From contig CAMWVK010000136.1 in NCBI GenBank assembly GCA_947177675.1, positions 1-5,439 on the forward strand: a DNA stretch of 5,439 nucleotides, in the 5' to 3' direction. Origin of the DNA: an uncultured Mucispirillum sp. GTDB taxonomy: Bacteria; Chrysiogenota; Deferribacteres; Deferribacterales; Mucispirillaceae. Positions 1-5,412 of this stretch are shown here, piece by piece; positions within the stretch are counted from its first letter, which is position 1; each line of letters opens with the position of its first letter. The notes under the pieces are model-generated. The model saw nothing but the letters and a program-made list of their open reading frames with translations. It was not told where the DNA came from and did not search any database. The translations under genes were made by a program, and so were the position numbers.

Positions 1-260
1 CAACGCCGTGTAATAAATAATGGACTTGTATAAATATTTAAAAAACCAAATGCAGATACAAAATCTTTAAATTCATTTGAAGATACATCAAAAAACAAAG
101 AAATAATAATATTATATTTAATTTTATCAATAGTAGCATCTGAAATAACAATGCCTATTATAGACAAGACAACAATAAATATAATTAAAAAAAATGCAAA
201 TTTTATTGAGCCTAATATTTTAAAAGCTGGTTTAATATATAAATTACAAAAATTTTTCAT
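1..260 (-). CDS. ResB/CcsB-like cytochrome c biogenesis protein, N-terminal part (runs off window)
   Basis: An uninterrupted 86-codon frame starts at the ATG at 260-258 and continues past base 1. An AAGGA ribosome-binding site lies 8 nt upstream of the ATG. The visible protein has a short N-terminal segment (Lys-Pro-Ala-Phe-Lys-Ile-Leu-Gly-Ser-Ile-Lys), one hydrophobic membrane helix (about residues 19-40, ending IIGIVIS), a polar stretch, then FGFLNIYTSPLF at about 71-82. This order (LGS-[IL]-K before the first helix, then a 'GL-x-[DN]-[IV]-Y-x-S-x-x-F' element before helix 2) is what I know from ResB proteins and from the ResB half of CcsBA fusions, which handle heme delivery and ligation to apocytochromes outside the membrane. 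It lies 151 bp downstream of the octaheme reductase on the same strand but beyond a terminator. Identity rests on a short divergent N-terminus, so it is tentative. Whether it is ResB alone or a ResB-ResC fusion cannot be seen. Confidence 0.6.
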   Translation of the reverse strand, partial: MKNFCNLYIKPAFKILGSIKFAFFLIIFIVVLSIIGIVISDATIDKIKYNIIISLFFDVSSNEFKDFVSAFGFLNIYTSPLFITRR

Positions 261-295
261 CAGAATTATCCTTAGATATTTTATGAAGAACTTAT

Positions 296-324
296 ATATA
301 ATAAATTATTTATAAAATAAACAA
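296..324 (-). promoter_or_regulatory. Possible promoter for the ResB-like gene
   Basis: On the minus strand, TTGTTT (324-319) is separated by 17 nt from TTATAT (301-296), and the -10 ends 35 nt before the ATG at 260. Together with the terminator upstream it would give this gene its own transcript. The surrounding DNA is so AT-rich that such matches arise by chance, so confidence is low. Confidence 0.3.
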
Positions 325-341
325 GAAATAATAAAGTGTTC

Positions 342-382
342 AATTTTTCTACACAGTCAAAAAAACAGGGCGACAAACTTAA
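342..382. repeat. Left copy of a pair of short repeated words (partner at 2385-2411)
   Basis: AATTTTTCTACA (342-353) and GACAAACTTAA (372-382) occur here separated by 18 nt. The same two words occur in the same order and orientation at 2385-2396 and 2401-2411, separated by 4 nt. Here the second word overlaps the terminator hairpin. The matches are exact; any function is unknown. Confidence 0.45.
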
Positions 383-393
383 TCTGCCGCCCT
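359..393 (-). terminator. Intrinsic terminator of the octaheme nitrite reductase gene
   Basis: Read on the minus strand, the RNA forms a 9-bp stem (393-385 with 375-367, AGGGCGGCA pairing with UGUCGCCCU, including one G-U pair) around a 9-nt loop. One G and a run of seven U (365-359) follow. The stem begins 18 nt after the reductase stop codon. On the plus strand the G-U pair becomes an A-C mismatch and no U tract follows, so it acts for the minus strand only. Confidence 0.9.
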
Positions 394-411
394 GCATCTT
401 GTATTATTTTA

Positions 412-2280
412 CTATCTAGCAGCTAATTTTTTCATAGCAGCATCAAGCATATCATAACCTTTCATAGATTCATTAATTGATTGAGTTAATGATTCCCTAG
501 CAAGTGCTGGGTTATGGAAACCATCAGAGTTTTCTGCAGTCCAGTATTCCCAAAGGATATGAGCTTTAGAATGTTGAACTCTTGCTGCATCTATCGTAGC
601 TTTATCAACACCTAATCGTTCTGCTAATGCTATTGTATCTATTAACTCTGCAAGCCAAAATTCAGCTTTTCTCATTTTACCAGTAGTGTAAGTTTTAATG
701 GAATCAATAGAGTATTTAGCATCTCCTGCTGTCCAGTTAGTAGAAACTTTCACATAGTCAGCATCTTTACCCTGCCAGTTAGCATGTTTATCTGCACCTG
801 TGCCATGACAGTCAGAAGTTAAACAAGTAGCATCAAGAATATATCTTGGAGATTGAACAAAGTGAGATGTATATTCTAACTTGCCGCCTTTTCCAACTGT
901 TTCCATGTGACATTGAACACAGGATACGCCAGCTTTATCATGGATAGAGTTGTAGTATGTTTCAAATTCTGGGTGCTGACCTTTCCAAAGCATTGCACCA
1001 GAAAATTTATTTTTAAAATCAGCAAATTTTAAGTTTACAAAATAGTGGTCATATAATGCAAGTGCATTTTTAAGTGGGAAATGATTTGTTCTAGGGTCAT
1101 TCATTCCTACTTTTTCACCAGTTCCTAAATCAGTTCCTGCACCACAGTTATATTCTACATGGCATTGAGCACATTGTAATGATTGTCTTCTTGGGTCATC
1201 TTTTGGAAGAATAGCAATTTTTCTAATCATTTTTGGCTCAGTATCATCCATCATACTTCTAGTATCAATAACACGAACTTCTGCTTTAACTTTATTAGCA
1301 TCTGTTTGATACAGGTTATTTTTAGCATAATCAGCATCGCTTGTTATAGCTTCAATTAAAGCATCACGAACAATTCTTGGTTCAGCAGAGTGTGGGTCGT
1401 GGCAGAAGAAACAGTTAAGAGCATGGTTCATATTTTTAGCCATTTCAACTGGGTTAGAAAGTCTAGACCATTTAGCTTTTGGGTTTGGCTCACCAAGATA
1501 TGCCCAGTCAAGCATGTGGTCCATAGTTTTACAGTTCATACATACTGGATTAACAGCTCTTGCAGTTTGTGGAAGATTTTGAAAGTTAGGGTCTTTTTCT
1601 TTTGCATCATATAATACATCCCACACTGGACCTGCTTCAAAGATATAATTCCATCCATTTTTTGGCTGAAACTGACCGCCAAATGCTCTGTCAACTGCAA
1701 ATTGGTCAATAAGCATTAATGCGTGAGAACGAGTTGCAGCATGTTCTTTTGTAAAACCATAAGGTGCCATTAGTTTATCCCATGCAGGGTTTGGTGAGCG
1801 GCCATTAAAGTTAGACTTTTCAAAACGAGCTGGTCTGTGTTTGCCAACTTCTAAAAATGAATGCATTTGGTTATCATGACATTGTCCGCATGCTTCCCAG
1901 TTCATATTAACTTTTGGTCTGTTTTCTGGTGTAGGAGTTTCTGTGTGTTCAGCCTTAATGTCATAGTGACAGTTAGTACAGTCTAAATCTTTGTGTGCTC
2001 CTCTTGTATGAAGTTCACTTACCCCTTCATGGCAGGAAAAACATACTGCTTTATCTGTTTTTCCAGTCTGTGCTTTTACTTTGCCTGCTGCAAGAGCAAA
2101 ATCAGCTTTTGTTGCAGCTAATGCACCTCTATCATAGCTTGCTTTAACAACTGCATTATCTGCTGCTGGTTTCGCAGAAGCAGTGCTGGCAGCACCATTA
2201 TTATTTGTGCATGCAGATGCAGCAACAAATAATAAAGCTGTGATAAAAGCCATTACTGAATATTTTAGCCTTTTCTTCAT
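412..2280 (-). CDS. onr: Octaheme cytochrome c nitrite reductase (ammonia-forming)
   Basis: A 622-residue exported protein expected to catalyse six-electron reduction of nitrite to ammonium. Eight heme sites are visible: CXXCH at 80-84, 101-105, 131-135, 290-294, 370-374 and 454-458; CMNCK at 247-251 (lysine-ligated catalytic heme 4); and a CX4CH site at 486-492. Three N-terminal hemes before a five-heme NrfA-like core is the plan of Thioalkalivibrio TvNiR. After heme 6 comes Tyr377-Asn-Cys379, matching the TvNiR Tyr303/Cys305 pair; Gln435-His436 in a QHPEFET block matches the catalytic histidine; Arg198 (VDR) is a candidate active-site arginine. The start at 2280 is chosen because GGAGG lies 5 nt upstream and a signal peptide follows directly; an in-frame ATG at 2325 lacks both advantages. 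The signal ends AASAC (Cys24), so either signal peptidase I cleavage or lipoprotein processing is possible. Automated tools may call it NrfA, which has only five hemes. Divergent from napMA. Confidence 0.92.
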   Translation of the reverse strand: MKKRLKYSVMAFITALLFVAASACTNNNGAASTASAKPAADNAVVKASYDRGALAATKADFALAAGKVKAQTGKTDKAVCFSCHEGVSELHTRGAHKDLDCTNCHYDIKAEHTETPTPENRPKVNMNWEACGQCHDNQMHSFLEVGKHRPARFEKSNFNGRSPNPAWDKLMAPYGFTKEHAATRSHALMLIDQFAVDRAFGGQFQPKNGWNYIFEAGPVWDVLYDAKEKDPNFQNLPQTARAVNPVCMNCKTMDHMLDWAYLGEPNPKAKWSRLSNPVEMAKNMNHALNCFFCHDPHSAEPRIVRDALIEAITSDADYAKNNLYQTDANKVKAEVRVIDTRSMMDDTEPKMIRKIAILPKDDPRRQSLQCAQCHVEYNCGAGTDLGTGEKVGMNDPRTNHFPLKNALALYDHYFVNLKFADFKNKFSGAMLWKGQHPEFETYYNSIHDKAGVSCVQCHMETVGKGGKLEYTSHFVQSPRYILDATCLTSDCHGTGADKHANWQGKDADYVKVSTNWTAGDAKYSIDSIKTYTTGKMRKAEFWLAELIDTIALAERLGVDKATIDAARVQHSKAHILWEYWTAENSDGFHNPALARESLTQSINESMKGYDMLDAAMKKLAAR

Positions 2281-2284
2281 AACA

Positions 2285-2292
2285 TCCTCCTC
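2285..2292 (-). promoter_or_regulatory. Ribosome-binding site deciding the reductase start at 2280
   Basis: GAGGAGGA on the minus strand, with GGAGG 5 nt before the ATG at 2280-2278. It lies inside the longer reading frame that begins at 2325 and would be translated as Glu-Glu-Asp there, so it argues for the downstream start. Confidence 0.85.
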
Positions 2293-2311
2293 ATAAGATA
2301 TTATTTTTATA

Positions 2312-2320
2312 AATATAGCA
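2312..2320 (-). promoter_or_regulatory. Extended -10 promoter of the octaheme reductase gene
   Basis: TGCTATATT on the minus strand is an extended -10 (TG-N-TATATT). It ends 31 nt before the ATG at 2280. No good -35 hexamer sits at 16-18 nt spacing, which suggests reliance on the extended -10 or on an activator bound further upstream. Confidence 0.55.
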
Positions 2321-2363
2321 TACATGCAATAAAGTAAATGTGTTGCAAAAAAAGTGTAAAAAT

Positions 2364-2383
2364 TGTAAAGGTTTATCTTTACA
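2364..2383. promoter_or_regulatory. Palindromic operator candidate between the divergent promoters
   Basis: Perfect 7-bp inverted repeat TGTAAAG, 6-nt spacer, CTTTACA. Its centre (2373.5) lies about 61 bp from the end of the reductase -10 and about 67 bp from the end of the napM -10, that is near -69 and -74 relative to estimated start sites. That is a usual range for an activator working from upstream. A further TGTAAA (2355-2360) sits 9 nt before the left arm in direct orientation. The sequence is not a clear match to the FNR (TTGAT-N4-ATCAA) or CRP (TGTGA-N6-TCACA) consensus, so the regulator is unidentified. Confidence 0.5.
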
Positions 2384-2384
2384 T

Positions 2385-2411
2385 AATTTTTCTACATAAT
2401 GACAAACTTAA
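2385..2411. repeat. Right copy of the paired short words (partner at 342-382)
   Basis: AATTTTTCTACA (2385-2396) and GACAAACTTAA (2401-2411) repeat exactly the words seen after the reductase gene, with a 4-nt instead of an 18-nt gap. It lies between the palindrome and the napM promoter. The left copy lies upstream of the ResB-like gene, so both copies are upstream of a minus-strand gene start. Confidence 0.45.
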
Positions 2412-2431
2412 CAACATATTTTCATAATATA

Positions 2432-2440
2432 TGGTATAAT
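2432..2440 (+). promoter_or_regulatory. Extended -10 promoter of napMA
   Basis: TGGTATAAT, a perfect TATAAT with the TG-N extension, ends 31 nt before the napM ATG. This is the same distance as on the opposite side of the intergenic region. There is no recognisable -35 hexamer (CAACAT at 17-nt spacing), consistent with activator-assisted initiation. Confidence 0.7.
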
Positions 2441-2461
2441 ATCATTGTAAGCAAATTATTT

Positions 2462-2466
2462 GGAGG
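2462..2466 (+). promoter_or_regulatory. Ribosome-binding site deciding the napM start at 2472
   Basis: GGAGG lies 5 nt before the ATG at 2472. A frame-compatible ATG at 2460 overlaps this site and would add only Met-Glu-Glu-Cys in front of the signal peptide, so 2472 is preferred. Confidence 0.85.
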
Positions 2467-2471
2467 AATGT

Positions 2472-2879
2472 ATGAAACAATCTATTATATTTCTAACACT
2501 TTTATTTTCACTTATTTTTTCTGTGTCTTACGCTCAGAAAGAAGTAGTAGAACACCCTTTACCAATGGAAGGTAAAGACTGTGCTGTATGCCATGCTCCA
2601 GGCAGCACTGAAGAAATACCAGCAGACCCTGCAGCATATCAGGAATGGGAAAACTCTATGCATGGGATTAACAGTGTAAAATGTGTTACATGTCACGGGG
2701 AAGAATCTACATTTAAAGCAGATTCTAATATTAATATATGTTTATCATGTCACCCACAGGAAACAACAGTTATTAATAGAAAAGCAGAAAGCACAGATTA
2801 TAAACTTATATGCTCTGCATGTCATAAAGTTCACAGCTTTACTGTAACAAAAGAAACAAAACCTGTTCATACTAAATAA
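2472..2879 (+). CDS. napM: Small periplasmic tetraheme cytochrome c, NapM-like electron donor to NapA
   Basis: A 135-residue protein with a classical signal peptide: Met-Lys-Gln, a hydrophobic stretch to about residue 19, and a likely cut after Ser-Tyr-Ala21. The mature part of about 114 residues carries four CXXCH heme sites at 37-41 (CAVCH), 71-75 (CVTCH), 90-94 (CLSCH) and 114-118 (CSACH). Exactly four other histidines remain (28, 64, 121, 133), enough to give all four hemes a second histidine ligand. It has no membrane anchor beyond the signal, so it is not a NapC/NrfH-type quinol dehydrogenase. It lies 14 bp before napA in one transcription unit. A tetraheme cytochrome encoded directly before napA is the arrangement of NapM in Desulfovibrio-type nap clusters, where it is proposed to relay electrons to NapA. 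The cytochrome class is certain from the motifs; the NapM name rests on size, heme number and position. Confidence 0.85.
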   Translation: MKQSIIFLTLLFSLIFSVSYAQKEVVEHPLPMEGKDCAVCHAPGSTEEIPADPAAYQEWENSMHGINSVKCVTCHGEESTFKADSNINICLSCHPQETTVINRKAESTDYKLICSACHKVHSFTVTKETKPVHTK

Positions 2880-2893
2880 AGGGGGCAATTAAT

Positions 2894-5338
2894 ATGGATA
2901 TTTCAAGAAGGAATTTAATAAAAACATCACTTGCTGCAAGTGCAGCAGCTGCAGCTGGTATCACATTAGGCTGTAAGAAAAAAGAAACTAAACCTACCCA
3001 AACAGTTCAAACAGTTTCTACTCAGGAAGTAGATAAATGGGTAAAAGGCGTATGCCGTATGTGTGGAACAGGCTGTAGTATTTATGTTGGCACTAAAAAT
3101 GGCAAAATGGTTGCTATAAAAGGTAATGTTGATTCTAAAACAAATACTAGAGGCTTTTTATGTATTAAAGGTATGAATATATGGAAAGTTGCATACCACC
3201 CTGATAGATTAACTACTCCTCTTATCAGAAAAAATGGTAAATTAGAGAAAGCTTCATGGGAGGAAGCTCTTTCGTTAATAGAAACAAAATTTAAAGAATT
3301 TCATAAAAAATATGGTTATGATTCTGTTGCATACTATGGTTCAGGTCAATGCACAACAGAAGAAAGCTATACTTTTAATAAAATATGGAAAGGCGGCTTT
3401 GGCTCAAATATGGTAGATGGCAACCCAAGGTTATGTATGGCTTCTGCTGTTGCAGGATACCTTTCATCATTAGGTTCAGATGAGCCTGCTGGTGCTTATG
3501 AAGATATAGAAAAAGCAAAATGTATATTCTTAACTGGCTCTAACACTTCAGAAGCTCACCCTATTCTTTTTAGAAGAATTGCAAGATATAAAAAAGAAAA
3601 TCCTGATGTAAAAATAATTGTATGCGAGCCAAGAAAAACTCAAACTTCAAATATTGCTGATTTATGGATGCCATCCCTTCCGGGAACAGATTTAGCTATA
3701 TTTAATGGTATGGCTAGAGAAATTATCAAAAATGACTGGCATGATAAAGAATTTATTTCTAAACATGCAAGATTTACTTCTGGTGACGGTTCACAGGCTC
3801 AATCTTTTGATGAATATATTAATTTTATAGATAAATACACTCCAGAATATGTGGAAAAAGTTACAGGCTGTCCAGCTGCCTCTATTAAACAGGCTGCAGA
3901 ATGGTTTGCAAAAAGCGGAGCTACAATGTCACTTTGGTGTATGGGTTTAAACCAGCGTTCAAATGGTGTATGGGCTAATAACCTTATCCATAACCTTCAT
4001 GTAATTACTGGTAACTTTGGTAAACCTGGAGCAGACTCTTTCTCATTAACAGGGCAGCCTAATGCATGCGGCGGCGTTAGAGAAACAGGCTCGCTTTCCC
4101 ATCTTTTACCGGGCTGTAAACCAGTTGTAATAGAACCATGGAGAAAACATGTAGAACAATACTGGAAAGTGGCAGAATACAGCATTAATCCAAGTAAAGC
4201 AATTAATCCAAAACCGGGATTTCCTGCTGTAAAACTTTTTTCAAGCCTTGGCGGTGAAAATGAAACAGATAAACCAATAAAAGGTATTGTTATATCTACA
4301 ACTAACCCAGCACAAACACTGCCTAACTTAAATAAATTTATCCCTAATATAAAAAACGCTTTTACTGTTGTAATAGATATTTTCCCAACAAGAACAGCTC
4401 AACTTGCATCAGTTGTTCTTCCTGCTTCATTTTTATATGAAAAAGGCGGTGTATATGGCTGCTCTGAAAGAAGAAGTTTCTTAACAGAAAAAGCTGTAGA
4501 GGCATTAGATGGCACTAAACCAGACCTTTGGATTGCATGCCAAATCGCTAAAAGAATGGGACTTGAAAAATATATTGCATGGAGCAATGAAGAAGATATA
4601 GTTAAAATGGCAGAAATGGCTTGGAATGATTATATAGGCTGCACAGCAAACAGTGAGAAAACTCTTGCAGGTGCTACTTATAAAAGACTTAAAGAATCTA
4701 CAACTGGTGTTCAGTGGCCATGCCCATCTGAAGACCATCCAGGCACATATAAAAGATATGTTAGAGGAATGGACCCTATTTTTGACAGCCCTGAAAAATA
4801 TGGCTTAAAAATACCTGCTGATGCTGATATGTATTTCTATGGCAGACCAGATGGTAAAGTTAATGTATTTATGAGAGATGCTGAACCAAAAGCCAGTGAA
4901 AAAATCTCTAAAGAATATCCATTCTTAATGACAACAGGTCGTGTTATTGAACAGTGGCATACAGGCACTATGACTATGCGTATACCAGAAACTGCTTCTG
5001 CTCACCCTAACTCATACATTGAGATACATGTTCAGGATGCAAAAAAACTTGGACTATCTCAAGGTGATATGGTCAAAGTAGAAAGTGTTCGGGGTGTAAA
5101 CATATTACCAGTGAAAATAGTTAATATGACTCTTGAAGGTGTATGTTTTGTTCCTATGCATGACCAAAAAGGCAGCCGTATGGTTAACTTTATATGCAGC
5201 GATGTAGTTGATGCAACATCAGGTGAACCTGATTATAAAGTATCTGCTGTTAAAATAACAAAAGTCAGCGGACCAGAAAAAGTTGATGATAGATATATAG
5301 TTACAAAAGAAGAACTAGATAACCCTACATTCAGCTAA
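2894..5338 (+). CDS. napA: Periplasmic nitrate reductase catalytic subunit NapA
   Basis: An 814-residue molybdenum enzyme reducing nitrate to nitrite in the periplasm. A Tat signal opens it (SRRNLIK at 4-10, then an Ala-rich stretch to about 26). The [4Fe-4S] cluster is bound by Cys54, Cys57, Cys61 and Cys90, followed by the conserved lysine Lys92 (CIKG). The molybdenum ligand is Cys181 in NPRLCMASA. NapA signatures follow: DEPAGAYEDIE (196-206), GLNQRSNGVWANN (351-363), FSLTGQPNACGGVRETG (383-399), ERRSFL near 525-530, and a C-terminal pterin-cofactor domain with TGRVIEQWHTG (681-691). Length is between the roughly 750-residue Desulfovibrio monomer and larger epsilonproteobacterial forms. 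The start has a GGGGG ribosome site 8 nt upstream. The h-region ends Thr-Leu-Gly-Cys27, so lipoprotein processing is conceivable though the lipobox is not canonical. NapB is absent; the preceding tetraheme cytochrome is the likely donor. Formate dehydrogenase and assimilatory Nas are ruled out by these motifs and the Tat signal. Confidence 0.95.
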   Translation: MDISRRNLIKTSLAASAAAAAGITLGCKKKETKPTQTVQTVSTQEVDKWVKGVCRMCGTGCSIYVGTKNGKMVAIKGNVDSKTNTRGFLCIKGMNIWKVAYHPDRLTTPLIRKNGKLEKASWEEALSLIETKFKEFHKKYGYDSVAYYGSGQCTTEESYTFNKIWKGGFGSNMVDGNPRLCMASAVAGYLSSLGSDEPAGAYEDIEKAKCIFLTGSNTSEAHPILFRRIARYKKENPDVKIIVCEPRKTQTSNIADLWMPSLPGTDLAIFNGMAREIIKNDWHDKEFISKHARFTSGDGSQAQSFDEYINFIDKYTPEYVEKVTGCPAASIKQAAEWFAKSGATMSLWCMGLNQRSNGVWANNLIHNLHVITGNFGKPGADSFSLTGQPNACGGVRETGSLSHLLPGCKPVVIEPWRKHVEQYWKVAEYSINPSKAINPKPGFPAVKLFSSLGGENETDKPIKGIVISTTNPAQTLPNLNKFIPNIKNAFTVVIDIFPTRTAQLASVVLPASFLYEKGGVYGCSERRSFLTEKAVEALDGTKPDLWIACQIAKRMGLEKYIAWSNEEDIVKMAEMAWNDYIGCTANSEKTLAGATYKRLKESTTGVQWPCPSEDHPGTYKRYVRGMDPIFDSPEKYGLKIPADADMYFYGRPDGKVNVFMRDAEPKASEKISKEYPFLMTTGRVIEQWHTGTMTMRIPETASAHPNSYIEIHVQDAKKLGLSQGDMVKVESVRGVNILPVKIVNMTLEGVCFVPMHDQKGSRMVNFICSDVVDATSGEPDYKVSAVKITKVSGPEKVDDRYIVTKEELDNPTFS

Positions 5339-5354
5339 AACCCATATTACAAAG

Positions 5355-5388
5355 ACCCTGCTGAGTATCCCCTTACTTAGCAGGGTTT
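5355..5388 (+). terminator. Hairpin terminator after napA
   Basis: A 13-bp stem (5355-5367 with 5374-5386; ACCCTGCT pairs with AGCAGGGT, then one G-U and four more pairs) encloses a 6-nt loop. The stem begins 17 nt after the napA stop. The U tract is short (UUUAAUAU), so termination on the plus strand may be incomplete. It shows that napMA is probably a two-gene unit. Confidence 0.8.
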
Positions 5389-5412
5389 AATATATTATAG
5401 TTATGGTGATAT

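Noticed and set aside
1390..1614. Open frame on the plus strand inside the reductase gene
   Set aside because: It lies wholly antisense to conserved heme-binding sequence, has no domain or ribosome-binding signal and is a shadow of the real gene.
412..2280. Pentaheme NrfA, octaheme hydroxylamine oxidoreductase, octaheme tetrathionate reductase or MccA sulfite reductase
   Set aside because: Eight hemes exclude NrfA. CXXCK at heme 4 together with the QHPE block, the Tyr-X-Cys motif and a NrfA-like five-heme core points to octaheme nitrite reductase; MccA has a long CX15CH site, which is absent here.
2281..2325. Upstream start at 2325 for the octaheme reductase
   Set aside because: It would put 15 residues in front of a normal signal peptide and translate through a perfect ribosome-binding site; the ATG at 2280 fits much better.
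2399..2440. ATGACA at 2399-2404 as a -35 for napM
   Set aside because: The spacer to TATAAT would be 30 nt, far beyond 16-18 nt.
3997..4738. Three short minus-strand open frames within napA
   Set aside because: Each is antisense to conserved NapA sequence, two overlap each other, and none shows start signals or recognisable protein features.
2894..5338. Formate dehydrogenase, assimilatory nitrate reductase or arsenate reductase
   Set aside because: The FSLTGQPNACG, GVWANN and WHTGTMT blocks, Cys181 as metal ligand and the Tat signal are those of NapA.
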